Made by a program: the position numbers and the translations under genes. Below, one piece after another: positions 1 to 12,747 of a DNA stretch of 56,946 nucleotides (positions within the stretch are counted from its first letter, which is position 1; each line of letters opens with the position of its first letter). Under the pieces are notes generated by a model. The model was not told where the DNA came from and did not search any database. It saw nothing but the letters and a program-made list of their open reading frames with translations. The stretch is taken from contig PNOJ01000004.1 in the NCBI GenBank assembly GCA_013824755.1, positions 1-56,946 of the forward strand. The letters are read 5' to 3'. This DNA is from Gemmatimonas sp. (GTDB lineage Bacteria; Krumholzibacteriota; Krumholzibacteriia; LZORAL124-64-63).

Positions 1-2681
<2,681 letters not shown>

Positions 2682-2733
2682 AAAGGCAAGAACGCATCCT
2701 CAGATGCACCTTCATTTGCTACCCTCTATATTC

Positions 2734-2747
2734 GGTTATCAAGGAAC
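2734..2747 (-). promoter_or_regulatory. boxA-like antitermination element before 23S
   Basis: The minus strand reads GTTCCTTGATAACC, close to the boxA consensus (TGCTCTTTAACA or GTTCTTTGAAAAC), 52 nt before the 23S 5' end and just after tRNA-Ala. Bacterial rRNA operons commonly have a second boxA in this spacer for the NusB/S10 antitermination complex. The match is partial, so this is a tentative call. Confidence 0.4.
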
Positions 2748-2766
2748 GTACCGTCGTGGACGGTGC

Positions 2767-2842
2767 TGGTGGAGATAGACGGGATCGAACCGTCGACCTC
2801 CGGCTTGCAAAGCCGGCGCTCTCCCAACTGAGCTATATCCCC
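2767..2842 (-). tRNA. tRNA-Ala (TGC)
   Basis: A 76-nt cloverleaf on the minus strand: acceptor GGGGATA, the D-arm motif TAGCTCAGTTGGGAGAGC, anticodon stem CCGGC/GCCGG around TTTGCAA (anticodon TGC), and T-arm GGTTCGATCC. The 3' CCA is encoded (TGG at 2767-2769 on the plus strand). It sits between tRNA-Ile and 23S, as in most Ile-Ala spacer operons. Confidence 0.97.
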
Positions 2843-2854
2843 GAAAGACAAGCG

Positions 2855-2931
<77 letters not shown>

Positions 2932-2966
2932 CCAGTCAACCACACGCCAAAAGGGGAAATCCCGGC

Positions 2967-3000
2967 TTTTGACAAGAGAATAGCGTACGAGACGGACGAT
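2967..3000 (-). repeat. 3' arm of the pre-16S processing stem
   Basis: AATAGCGTACGAGAC at 2979-2993 is the exact reverse complement of GTCTCGTACGCTATT at 4705-4719, in the 16S leader. The flanks TTTGACAA and ACGATT also find partners there. In the precursor RNA the arms would loop out the whole 16S, forming the double-stranded stem usually cut by RNase III. Confidence 0.85.
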
Positions 3001-3043
3001 TCCAAGCTTCACCATAAGACTTCCGGCACAGGGCCGGAGGCCT

Positions 3044-4608
<1,565 letters not shown>

Positions 4609-4691
4609 GTAAAAATATACAACAGGAATCGTTTCCTGTTTTTCGCAAGACAAGACGTGATGGATCCGAGGATCCGACACGTCCGACTCGG

Positions 4692-4732
4692 AATCGTCGG
4701 GAATGTCTCGTACGCTATTCCGTTGTCAAAGA
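4692..4732 (-). repeat. 5' arm of the pre-16S processing stem
   Basis: Partner of the arm at 2967-3000: 15 perfect pairs (4705-4719 with 2979-2993). Pairing continues through TTGTCAAA (with TTTTGACAA) and AATCGT (with ACGATT). The arm overlaps boxA, as in other rRNA leaders. Confidence 0.85.
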
Positions 4733-4734
4733 GC
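4723..4734 (-). promoter_or_regulatory. boxA antitermination element in the 16S leader
   Basis: The minus strand reads GCTCTTTGACAA, matching the boxA consensus TGCTCTTTAACA at 10 of 11 shared positions. It lies about 115 nt before the 16S 5' end and downstream of both promoters, the expected place for loading the NusB/NusE antitermination complex onto nascent rRNA. Confidence 0.75.
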
Positions 4735-4783
4735 CGACCCAGGCGCAAGGCGCTGGCCGTGCCCGTTTACGGGCCGACGGCAG

Positions 4784-4812
4784 AATGTATCCGAGTGCTG
4801 CGAAGTTGTCAA
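4784..4812 (-). promoter_or_regulatory. rRNA promoter P2 (sigma-70 type)
   Basis: On the minus strand TTGACA (4807-4812) and TACATT (4784-4789) are separated by exactly 17 bp. An A/T-rich run (AAAGTTTTTTACGAAAG) sits just upstream in the position of an UP element. It is the nearer of two promoters to 16S. Confidence 0.75.
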
Positions 4813-4921
4813 GTGTCTTTCGTAAAAAACTTTGACCGCTTCCGACCCGTTCTGCCAGACCCTCCGGAGGCACCCCCGGACCCGCACCTATCGGCTTGCG
4901 CCGCAATCGGTACGGGCGCGC

Positions 4922-4950
4922 AATCTAGCTTTGGCCCCTACCGTTGTCAA
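4922..4950 (-). promoter_or_regulatory. rRNA promoter P1 (sigma-70 type)
   Basis: On the minus strand TTGACA (4945-4950) and TAGATT (4922-4927) are separated by 17 bp, 138 bp upstream of P2. A/T-rich sequence (GTTATTTCGCAGTTTGCGGATTATT) lies upstream. The 4609-5054 interval holds only this promoter pair, the leader and the start region of the divergent PBP1A gene. Confidence 0.75.
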
Positions 4951-5054
4951 AGGAATAATCCGCAAACTGCGAAATAACAGCGAAATGCCGGCCAAGGCCC
5001 GCCAACCGCCTTCCCTGCTTGTTCCTGGGCGTCGACTGCGCTAGGGTTCGCACC

Positions 5055-7181
5055 ATGAAAAACCTCCTGGAAGGCTCCATCTCCCCGCGTCGCGTCCGCG
5101 TCTCGCTGTTCGCCGTGGCCGGACTGCTGCTGCTGGGCATGGGCGCGGGGCTCACCGCCGTGCGCCGCCTCTCGCGCGACCTGCCGTCGCCCGAGCGCAT
5201 CCTGACCATCGAGCCCGCGCGCAAGACGCTCGTGCTCGGGGCCGACGGCAGCATCATCCACGAGTTCTTCGTGGAGAACCGCACGATCGTGACGCTGGAC
5301 CGCATCCCCCGCCGCCTGCAGGAGGCGGTGGTCGCCATCGAGGACCGCCGCTTCTACACCCACTACGGCCTGGACATGAAGCGCTTCGTCAAGATCGTCT
5401 GGGTCAACCTGACCTCGTCGTCGAGCCCCGGCGCCAGCACCATCACGCAGCAGTTGGCCCGCAACCTCTTCCTGACGCTCGACAAGACGGTGACCCGCAA
5501 GGTCAAGGAGATGATCCTCGCCCTGCAGTTGGAGCAGACGTACAGCAAGGACGAGATCCTGGCGATGTACCTCAACCAGGTGAACTTCGGCAGCGGCGCC
5601 TACGGCGTGCAAGCGGCCGCGCGCACCTTCTTCGGCAAGGACGTCTGGGACCTCCAGGACGGCGAGTCCACGATGCTCGCCGGCATGATCCAGCTGCCGG
5701 AGGCCTACTCCCCCCTGCACAACCTGGAGCGCGCCTACCGCCGCCGCACGACGGTGCTGGAATCCATGGTCGCCACCGGCGCCCTGAGCCGCGACGAGGC
5801 GCGGAGCATCAACCAGGTGCGGGTCGTCGTCCGCGACGGCCGCCGCCGTTCGACCACGCCTTCCTTCGCGCCCCACTTCGTCGAGGAGATCCGCCAGCAC
5901 CTCGAAGCGCGCTACGGCTTCGAGGGTCTCTACACCGACGGGCTGCGCGTCACCACCACCCTGGTGCCGCGCTACCAGCACTGGCTGGAGGAAGCCGCCG
6001 CGAAGCACCTCGAGCGCTACGAGCAGGAGAGCCGCTACCCGATGACCAAGGCCCGCTACGACGCGCTCGCCGCCGTCGGCAAGCGGCCCGCGCGCGTGGA
6101 GTACCTGATGGGCGCCTGCGTGCTGCTGGACACGCGCACCGGCGCGGTGCTGGCCCTCCACGGCAGCCGCGACTACGACGACTACCAGTTCAACCTGGCC
6201 ATGCAGGCGCAGCGCCAGCCCGGCTCCATCTTCAAGCCCGTCGTCTACCTGACGGCGCTGACCCGCGGCTACACGCCGTGTTCGATCCTGATGGACACGC
6301 CGGTCGCCCTGAACACCGGGGCGGGCCTCTGGCAGCCGCACAACTTCGACAACAAGTACCTGGGCCCGATCACGCTGCGCTACGGCCTCAGCCACTCGCG
6401 CAACGTCGTCGCGGCCCGGCTCATCGACGACGTGGGGGTCGTGCCGGTGATCGAGACCGCCCGCCGGCTCGGCATCACCAGCGAGCTGCCGCCGGTGCTC
6501 TCGCTGTCGCTGGGCGCGGGCGAGATCAACCTCGTGGAGATGGTCTCGGCCTACGCCTCCTTCGGCAACCACGGGGTGCGCGTCGAGCCCTACCTGATCA
6601 CGCGCGTCGAGACCGCGGACGGCGAGGTCCTGGAGGAGGGCGGCGTGCGCCAGCGCGAGGTGCTGGACCCGGCCACGGCGTGGCTGATGGCCGACCTGAT
6701 GACCTCGACGCTGACCGAGGGCACGGCGCGCGCGGCCCCCCGCTACGGCTTCACCAAGACCGCGGCGGGCAAGACCGGCACCTACAACGAGTACACCGAC
6801 GCCTGGTTCGTGGGCTTCACGCCGAGCTTCGCCGCCGGCGTGTGGGTGGGCTTCGACACGAAGGTGAGCATGGGGCGGGCCGGCACCGGCGCGCACATGG
6901 CGCTGCCGATCTGGGCCGAGCTGATGGGGAAGGTGACGTCCGAGGGGCCGGACGAACCGTTCCCGCGCCCCGAGGGGATCGTCCAGAAGCGCGTCTGCCT
7001 GCTCACGGGGCTGCTGGCGACCACCGGCTGCGACTCGATGGCCGCGGAGTACTTCCTCGCCGACGGCTTCCCGCGGCGCGCCTGCGACCGCCACGGCGGG
7101 GCCCTGCTGGGCCCGGTCGAGGGCTGGGTCGAACCGGCGCCGCGGGAGCTGCGCGACGTCGAGCTGGAAGACGAGTTCTAG
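5055..7181 (+). CDS. Class A penicillin-binding protein 1A (transglycosylase/transpeptidase)
   Basis: A 708-residue bifunctional peptidoglycan synthase, anchored in the inner membrane and acting in the periplasm. One N-terminal membrane segment (about residues 18-33, LFAVAGLLLLGMGAGL) is followed by a GT51 transglycosylase domain with EDRRFY (catalytic Glu96), STITQQLARN and a KxxEM block. The transpeptidase domain has SIFK (Ser391-Lys394), SRN (448-450) and KTGT (573-576), so both active sites look intact. I chose ATG 5055; an in-frame TTG at 5019 is possible, but this ATG opens a typical basic N-terminus. A weak promoter-like pair, TTGTTC (5019-5024) and TAGGGT (5042-5047), would put the transcript start almost on the ATG. 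The gene diverges from the rRNA operon and its stop overlaps the stop of deoA by 3 bp (7178-7181 region). Confidence 0.95.
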   Translation: MKNLLEGSISPRRVRVSLFAVAGLLLLGMGAGLTAVRRLSRDLPSPERILTIEPARKTLVLGADGSIIHEFFVENRTIVTLDRIPRRLQEAVVAIEDRRFYTHYGLDMKRFVKIVWVNLTSSSSPGASTITQQLARNLFLTLDKTVTRKVKEMILALQLEQTYSKDEILAMYLNQVNFGSGAYGVQAAARTFFGKDVWDLQDGESTMLAGMIQLPEAYSPLHNLERAYRRRTTVLESMVATGALSRDEARSINQVRVVVRDGRRRSTTPSFAPHFVEEIRQHLEARYGFEGLYTDGLRVTTTLVPRYQHWLEEAAAKHLERYEQESRYPMTKARYDALAAVGKRPARVEYLMGACVLLDTRTGAVLALHGSRDYDDYQFNLAMQAQRQPGSIFKPVVYLTALTRGYTPCSILMDTPVALNTGAGLWQPHNFDNKYLGPITLRYGLSHSRNVVAARLIDDVGVVPVIETARRLGITSELPPVLSLSLGAGEINLVEMVSAYASFGNHGVRVEPYLITRVETADGEVLEEGGVRQREVLDPATAWLMADLMTSTLTEGTARAAPRYGFTKTAAGKTGTYNEYTDAWFVGFTPSFAAGVWVGFDTKVSMGRAGTGAHMALPIWAELMGKVTSEGPDEPFPRPEGIVQKRVCLLTGLLATTGCDSMAAEYFLADGFPRRACDRHGGALLGPVEGWVEPAPRELRDVELEDEF

Positions 7182-8521
7182 CCGCCGTCGACGCCCGGCG
7201 TCGCGGCTTCGATACGGCCCAGGACCAGGGGCGGCGCCGCGGTCGGCGCCGCCGCGATCGACAGGGCGTCGCGCACCCGCTGCGCCGCGCGCGCGGCCGC
7301 CGCGGCGTCGCGGGCCCGGATCCAGGCCAGGGGCTGGCCGCGCGCGACGCGCTCGCCACGCCGCACCAGGACGTCGATCCCCGCCTCGAGGTCCAGCGCG
7401 TCGGCCACCTGCCGCCGCGCGCCGCCGATCTCCGCCAACGCGTGGCCGAAGCCGCGGCAGTCCACCTCTCCGATCCAGCCGTCGCCCGCCGCCTCGACGG
7501 CGGTCAGTCGCGGCGCCAGCGCGAGCCCGAAGTCGGGTCGCGCGGGGTCGAGCCGGCCGCCCTGGGCGGCCACCCAGCGCAGCATCGCGTCGAAGGCCTC
7601 GCCGCCGTCCCAGGCCCGCCGCACCGCGGACAGGGCGGCGCCGCGGTCGCCGGCCAGACCGGCGGTCAGCAGCATCTGGGCGACGAGATCCTCGGTCAGC
7701 GCGACGAGGTCGGCCGGGGCGCGGCCGCGGCCGTCGGGCCGCAGGGCGTCGAAGGCCTCGATCGTCTCGCCGGCGTGCCCCACGGCCACGCCGAGCGGCT
7801 GGGACATGTCGGAGAAGACGACGGCCATGCGGCGGCCCCAGGCCTCGCCGATGCGCATCAGCGAGGCGGCCAACTCCTCGGCGGCCGCGCGGTCGGTCAT
7901 GAAGGCGCCGGAACCGACCTTCAGGTCGATGACGATGGTCCGCGGTCCCGCCGCCAGCTTCTTGCTCATGATGCTGGCGGTGATCAGCGGCACGCAGTCC
8001 ACCGTGCCGGTCACGTCGCGCAGCGCGTAGATGCGGCCGTCGGCCGGCGCGATCCGCGGCCCCTGGCCGACGATGGCGCAGCCGGTCTCGGCCACCACGC
8101 GCAGGAAGGCCGCGTTGTCCAGGCGGATGTCGTAGCCGGGGATCGCCTCGAGCTTGTCCAGCGTGCCGCCTGTGTGGCCGAGCCCGCGTCCCGAGAGCAT
8201 CGGCACGCACAGCCCGCAGGCGGCGGCCAGAGGCGCCAACAGCAGGCTGACCTTGTCGCCGACGCCGCCGGTGGAGTGCTTGTCCGCGGTGGGGGCCGGC
8301 AGGCCGGAGAGGTCCAGCTCCTCCCCCGAATGCAGCATGGCGCCGGTCAGCGCGGCGGTCTCGCGCGGCTCCATGCCGCGGCACCAGATCGCCATCAGCA
8401 ACGCCGACATCTGGTAGTCCGCGACGCTTCCCGAAGTGTAGCCCTCGACCGCGAACGCGATCTCCCGCTCGTCCAGGGCGCCGCCGCGCTTCTTGCGCTC
8501 GATGATCTCGACGATGTTCAC
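7178..8521 (-). CDS. deoA: Thymidine/pyrimidine-nucleoside phosphorylase
   Basis: A 447-residue enzyme that cleaves thymidine or other pyrimidine nucleosides with phosphate to a free base and (deoxy)ribose-1-phosphate, in the cytosol. The glycosyltransferase family 3 N-terminal helical domain is followed by the phosphate-binding KHSTGGVGDK motif (about residues 80-89), SGRGLGHTGGTLDKLE, and a C-terminal PYNP domain. Length matches the family (about 430-450). It is third in a deoB-cdd-deoA operon, 13 nt after cdd. Together the three convert cytidine or deoxycytidine to uridine forms, release the base and isomerise the sugar phosphate. Specificity between thymidine-only and broad pyrimidine use cannot be read from the sequence alone. 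Confidence 0.93.
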   Translation of the reverse strand: MNIVEIIERKKRGGALDEREIAFAVEGYTSGSVADYQMSALLMAIWCRGMEPRETAALTGAMLHSGEELDLSGLPAPTADKHSTGGVGDKVSLLLAPLAAACGLCVPMLSGRGLGHTGGTLDKLEAIPGYDIRLDNAAFLRVVAETGCAIVGQGPRIAPADGRIYALRDVTGTVDCVPLITASIMSKKLAAGPRTIVIDLKVGSGAFMTDRAAAEELAASLMRIGEAWGRRMAVVFSDMSQPLGVAVGHAGETIEAFDALRPDGRGRAPADLVALTEDLVAQMLLTAGLAGDRGAALSAVRRAWDGGEAFDAMLRWVAAQGGRLDPARPDFGLALAPRLTAVEAAGDGWIGEVDCRGFGHALAEIGGARRQVADALDLEAGIDVLVRRGERVARGQPLAWIRARDAAAAARAAQRVRDALSIAAAPTAAPPLVLGRIEAATPGVDGG

Positions 8522-8534
8522 GGGCCGTCTCCGT

Positions 8535-8945
8535 TCAGGGGGCTTCGCCGGGGGTGAAGTTGTCGAAGGGGCGGGGCAGCAGCTCGGACAGGCGGAAGGT
8601 CTCGACGTCGCCGCCGCGGCCGGCGAGGTGGATCACCAGGTCGGGGGCGAACTCCTGCAGCACCTGACGGCAGGCGCCGCAGGGCGGCGTCGGCCGGTCG
8701 GTGTCGGTGACCACCGCCGCCGCGACGAACCCGCGGCAGCCCTCGCTCACGGCCTTGAAGACCGCGACCCGCTCCGCGCAGATGCTCAGGCCGTAGCTGG
8801 CGTTCTCGACGTTGGTGCCCGCGTGCACGCGCCCGTCGGCGCCGAGCAGGGCGGCCCCCACCCGGAAGTGCGAGTAGGGCGAATGGCTGTGCGCCATCGC
8901 CTCGCGCGCGGCCGCCACCAGCCGCTGCCGGATCTCGATCGTCAC
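8535..8945 (-). CDS. cdd: Cytidine deaminase
   Basis: A 136-residue homotetrameric-type cytidine deaminase converting cytidine and deoxycytidine to uridine and deoxyuridine. The zinc site is complete: C-A-E in [12 protein letters not shown] (catalytic Glu) and [17 protein letters not shown], a substrate-binding motif, precedes it. The start is a GTG that overlaps the deoB stop as GTGA (8942-8945), which argues for translational coupling. Its length matches the short tetrameric class. Confidence 0.95.
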   Translation of the reverse strand: MTIEIRQRLVAAAREAMAHSHSPYSHFRVGAALLGADGRVHAGTNVENASYGLSICAERVAVFKAVSEGCRGFVAAAVVTDTDRPTPPCGACRQVLQEFAPDLVIHLAGRGGDVETFRLSELLPRPFDNFTPGEAP

Positions 8946-10135
8946 GTCCGCCTCCCCGCCGCGGCGCGGATCGCCGCCAGGAAACTGTGCCCGAGCCCGG
9001 GCGCCGGCAGGCCGAAGTACTCGGCCAGGGTCGCCCCGAGATCGCCGAAGGTGGGCCGCGTGCCGAGGTCGGCGCCGCCGCGGGCTCCGCCCAGCGTCGC
9101 CAGCAGCGGCACGTACTCCCGGGAATGGTCCGAGCTGGCCGTCGTCGGGTCGTTGCCGTGGTCGGCGGTGAGCAGCAGCAGGTCGTCGTCGCGCAGGCGC
9201 GGCAGGAAGTCGCCCAGCCAGCGGTCGAAGGCCTCGAGGTCGCGCGCCATGCCGACGGGGTCGTTGCGGTGGCCCCACAGCATGTCGAAGTCCACGAGGT
9301 TCAAGAGGACCAGCGACGGGCCGGCGCCGGCGTCGGCGTACAGCGTCGCCAGCGCCGCCATGCCCTCGGCGTTGGATTTCGAGACGACCTTCGCGGTCAC
9401 GCCCTTGTGGGCGTAGAGGTCGGAGATCTTGCCGATGGCGCTCACCGCGACGCCGGTCGCCGCCAGCCGCGGCAGCAGCAGCTCGTCCGGCGGCACGACC
9501 GAGTAGTCGTGCCGGTTCGGCGTGCGCCGGTAGTCGCCGACGGCGCCCAGGAAGGGGCGCGCGATCACCCGGCTGACCTCGTGGGGCGGCACGAGCAGGC
9601 GGCGGGCCACCTCGCAGACGCGGTAGAGCTCCGCCAGCGGCACGACGTCCTCGTGCGCCGCGATCTGGAAGACCGAGTCGGCCGAGGTGTAGACGATGAG
9701 CTTGCCCGTGGCGACGTGCTCGTCGCCCAGCTCCTTGATGATCTCGGTGCCGGACGCCGGCTTGTTGCCCAGGACGCCGTATCCCGTCGCGGCGGTGAAG
9801 GCCGCCAGCACGTCGGCGGGGAAGCCGTCGGGGTAGGTCGGGTAGGGCCGTGCGGTGACGACCCCCATCAGCTCCCAGTGGCCGGTGGTGCTGTCCTTGC
9901 CCTTGGACACCTCGGCCATGCGGCCCCAGCAGCCGCGGGGCGCCGCCGCCGGCGGCACGCCCGCGACGGCGTGCAGGTTGCCCAGGCCGAGCGAGCCGAG
10001 GGCCGGCAGGGCCAGCCCGCCCACGGCCAGGGCGGTGTGGCCGAGGGTGTCGTGGCCGACGTCGCCGTACTCGGCGGCGTCGGGCAGCGCGCCCACGCCG
10101 ACCCCGTCCAGGATGATCACGATGGCGATGCCCAC
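8942..10135 (-). CDS. deoB: Phosphopentomutase
   Basis: A 397-residue member of the alkaline phosphatase superfamily interconverting (deoxy)ribose-1-phosphate and -5-phosphate. The N-terminal metal site [15 protein letters not shown] is present, followed by the catalytic threonine region [14 protein letters not shown], and the C-terminal metal ligands [14 protein letters not shown] and [11 protein letters not shown]. The GTG start at 10135 has a strong AGGAGG (10145-10150) nine bases upstream. It is first in the salvage operon; the next gene starts inside its stop codon. The product links nucleoside breakdown to the pentose phosphate pathway. Confidence 0.95.
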   Translation of the reverse strand: MGIAIVIILDGVGVGALPDAAEYGDVGHDTLGHTALAVGGLALPALGSLGLGNLHAVAGVPPAAAPRGCWGRMAEVSKGKDSTTGHWELMGVVTARPYPTYPDGFPADVLAAFTAATGYGVLGNKPASGTEIIKELGDEHVATGKLIVYTSADSVFQIAAHEDVVPLAELYRVCEVARRLLVPPHEVSRVIARPFLGAVGDYRRTPNRHDYSVVPPDELLLPRLAATGVAVSAIGKISDLYAHKGVTAKVVSKSNAEGMAALATLYADAGAGPSLVLLNLVDFDMLWGHRNDPVGMARDLEAFDRWLGDFLPRLRDDDLLLLTADHGNDPTTASSDHSREYVPLLATLGGARGGADLGTRPTFGDLGATLAEYFGLPAPGLGHSFLAAIRAAAGRRT

Positions 10136-10169
10136 GCGCGGCGGCCTCCTGTTGCGGGTGCGTCCGCGG

Positions 10170-10198
10170 ACGGTAGTCCCGCCCCGCGGCGAAGTCAA
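10170..10198 (-). promoter_or_regulatory. Candidate promoter of deoB-cdd-deoA
   Basis: On the minus strand TTGACT (10193-10198) and TACCGT (10170-10175) are 17 bp apart, ending about 34 bp before the deoB start. The -35 is good and the -10 weak (3 of 6). No operator is obvious in the 159-bp deoB-rarA interval. Confidence 0.4.
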
Positions 10199-10294
10199 TG
10201 CGTCAAGGTCGCACCGGCCGGCTCCGGCCGCACCCTCCCGCCGCCGCCGCCGCGCCCGCAGGTCCGGCTTGTGCGGGCGCCGAAACCGGGTAGT

Positions 10295-11711
10295 ATGAGC
10301 CGCATGGAAGATGAACTGTTCGGCGGCGGCACGAGGCGGGGGCGTTCCGACGGCGGCGGGCCGGCGGACGGGGCGGCGTCCGCACCGCCCGGTCGGCCGC
10401 TGGCCGACCGCATGCGCCCGCAGCGGCTCGAGGACATCGTCGGCCAGGACGAGCTGCTCGGCCCGGGCCGGCCGCTGCGCCGGCTCATCGACGGCGACGC
10501 GCTGCCGTCGCTGCTGCTGTGGGGACCGCCGGGCTGCGGCAAGACCTCGCTGGCCCGCGTCATCGCCGGCGTCACGGCCGCCAACTTCCTCGAGTACAGC
10601 GCCGTGCAGGTCGGCAGCCGCGAGCTCAAGCAGGTCATGGCCGAGGCGGCCAAGCTGCGGCGGTCGCTGCAGCGGCGCACCATCATCTTCCTGGACGAGA
10701 TCCACCGCTTCAACAAGGCCCAGCAGGACGCCCTGCTGCCCTGGGTGGAGAAGGGCGACGTGACGCTCATCGGCGCCACGACCGAGAACCCCTCCTTCGA
10801 GATCAACGCCGCGCTGCTGTCGCGCACGCGGCTGTTCGTGATGAAGCTGCTGGACGAGGCGGCCCTGACGGAGCTGCTGCGCCGCGCGCTGGCGGACCCC
10901 CGCGGCCTCCGCGGCGACCAGGGCGCGGCGGCGAGCTTCGCCGAGGACGCCCTGCGCTCCCTGGCCGTCGCGGCCGACGGCGACGGGCGCGTCGCGCTGA
11001 ACCTGCTGGAGATGGCGGCCGCGGCGGCGACGCCGGGCGAGGTCGTCGACGCCGCGGCGATCGCGCGCATGATCCGCGACCGCGCGATCCGCTTCGACAA
11101 GGCCGGCGAGGAGTTCTACAACCTGATCAGCGCGCTGCACAAGTCGCTGCGCAACAGCGACCCCGACGCCGCGCTGTACTACCTGGCCCGGATGCTCGAG
11201 GGCGGCGCCGACCCGCTGTACGTCGCCCGCCGCCTGACCCGCTGCGCCAGCGAGGACGTGGGCCTCGCCGACCCGCAGGCGCTGGCGCAGGCGCTGGCGG
11301 CGCGCGACGCCGCGCAGTTCCTCGGCATGCCCGAGGCGGCGCTGGCCCTGGCCCAGGCCTGCGTGTACCTGGCGCTCGCGCCCAAGAGCAACGCGGCCTA
11401 CGCCGCCTACGCGGCCGCCGCGGCCGAGGTCCGCCACGGCGTGAACCCGCCGGTGCCCCTGCACCTGCGCAACGCCCCGACGCGGCTGATGGCGACGCTG
11501 GGCTACGGCGGGCTACACGTACGCCCACGACGCGCCCGAGGGCGTCGCCGCCATGGACTGCCTGCCGGACTCCCTGCGCGAACGGCGCTTCTACGCGCCG
11601 ACGGCGCGGGGGTTCGAGGCCCGCCTCGGCGAGAGGCTCGCGAAGATCCGGGACTGGAAGCAGCAGCGCCGCGACGGCGCCGCACAACCGACGAAAGAAG
11701 AGGACGCATGA
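10295..11711 (+). CDS. rarA: Replication-associated recombination ATPase RarA (MgsA), frameshifted near the C-terminus
   Basis: An AAA+ ATPase of the RarA/Mgs1/WRNIP1 family acting at stalled replication forks. Walker A GPPGCGKT, Walker [11 protein letters not shown], sensor 1 [18 protein letters not shown] and the C-terminal helical domain ending [14 protein letters not shown] are all in one frame. At 11510-11512 a GGG run appears to hold one extra G. Reading one base fewer gives the expected family ending (GYTYAHD, then RERRFYAPT, about 66 residues), and it stops at TGA 11709-11711, overlapping the pfkA ATG as ATGA. As written, the frame instead runs on into pfkA. Start ATG 10295 or ATG 10304. 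This is either a sequence error or a real frameshift. Confidence 0.85.
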
Positions 11712-12667
11712 AGCGCATCGGTGTCTTGACGGGTGGCGGCGACTCCGCCGGCATGAACGCGGCCCTGAGGGCCGTCGTGAGGACGGCGCTGGGCCAGGGC
11801 GTCGAGGTGGTCGGCGTCCAGCGGGGCTGGCTGGGCCTGAGCGAGGGCGACGCGCGGCCGCTGAACTCGCGCGACGTCGCGGGCATCCTGCACGCCGGCG
11901 GCACGATCCTGCGCACCTTCCGCTACCCCGACTTCAAGCTCGAGACCGGGCAGGAGAAGGTCGGCCGCGCCCTGAAGAAGCTGAAGCTGGACGGCCTGGT
12001 GATCATCGGCGGCGACGGCAGCTTCCGCGGCGGCGCGGTGCTGGACAAGACCTTCGACCTGCCGGTGATGGGCGTGCCCGCGACGATCGACAACGACATC
12101 CCGGGCACCGACTTCTCCATCGGCTTCGACACGGCGCTGAACATCGCCGTGGACGCCGTGGACAAGATCCGCGACACGGCCTCGAGCCACGGGCGGATCT
12201 TCGTGATCGAGGTCATGGGCCGCTCCTGCGGGCTGCTGGCCATGCAGGCCGGCCTGAGCACCGGGGCCGAGGAAGTCATCGTGCCGGAGATCCCCTTCGA
12301 CCTGGACGCGATCTGCCGGCGCATCGAGGGCGGCTACGACCGCGGCAAGCAGCACGCGGTGATCCTGGTCGCCGAGGGCGCCGCCAAGGCGCCCTACATC
12401 GAGTACGAGCTGAAGAGCCGGCTGAAGCGCTCCATCCGCATGGTCGTGCTCGGCCACGTGCAGCGCGGCGGCTCCCCCTCGGCCGCGGACCGCATCCTGG
12501 CCACCCGCTTCGGCGTGGAGGCCACGCGGCTGCTCCTCGGCGGCGAGCGCGGCAAGATGGTGGGGATGGTCTCCGGCCGCCTCAAGACCGGCCCGCTGTC
12601 GTCGCGCAGCGACGTCGCCCGCAAGCAGGTGCTGGCCTACGAGCAGATGCTGCGGCTGCTGACCTGA
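11708..12667 (+). CDS. pfkA: 6-phosphofructokinase (ATP-dependent type)
   Basis: A 319-residue glycolytic kinase making fructose-1,6-bisphosphate from fructose-6-phosphate. It shows [11 protein letters not shown] (nucleotide), GGDGSFRGG and the catalytic [10 protein letters not shown] motif, [25 protein letters not shown]. The glycine in GGDGS, where PPi-dependent enzymes have Asp, favours ATP as donor. The residue before TIDND is Ala rather than the Lys of PPi enzymes. The ATG overlaps the restored rarA stop, and GAAGAGGA lies 3-10 nt upstream. A strong terminator follows 13 nt after the stop. Confidence 0.93.
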   Translation: MKRIGVLTGGGDSAGMNAALRAVVRTALGQGVEVVGVQRGWLGLSEGDARPLNSRDVAGILHAGGTILRTFRYPDFKLETGQEKVGRALKKLKLDGLVIIGGDGSFRGGAVLDKTFDLPVMGVPATIDNDIPGTDFSIGFDTALNIAVDAVDKIRDTASSHGRIFVIEVMGRSCGLLAMQAGLSTGAEEVIVPEIPFDLDAICRRIEGGYDRGKQHAVILVAEGAAKAPYIEYELKSRLKRSIRMVVLGHVQRGGSPSAADRILATRFGVEATRLLLGGERGKMVGMVSGRLKTGPLSSRSDVARKQVLAYEQMLRLLT

Positions 12668-12679
12668 CGCCGCCCACCG

Positions 12680-12735
12680 CCGTCCGTCGCAAAAGCGCCC
12701 CCGCCGGCCGGCGGGGGCGCTTTCGCGACGGACGG
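12680..12735. terminator. Bidirectional intrinsic terminator between pfkA and the lipoprotein gene
   Basis: A near-perfect palindrome: CCGTCCGTCGC at 12680-12690 pairs with GCGACGGACGG at 12725-12735, and inside it AAAGCGCCCCCGCCGG pairs with its complement ending TTT at 12723. Genes converge on it from both sides, so it can serve both strands. Confidence 0.85.
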
Positions 12736-12747
12736 CTCGCGGGTGCG

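Noticed and set aside
4701-4730. A third rRNA promoter using TTGACA at 4723-4728
   Set aside because: No -10 at 16-18 bp; the hexamer is part of boxA and the processing stem.
4947-8384. A 1,145-codon open frame on the minus strand
   Set aside because: It is antisense to PBP1A and out of frame with deoA; its composition (Arg/Ala/Val low complexity) is typical of GC-rich shadows.
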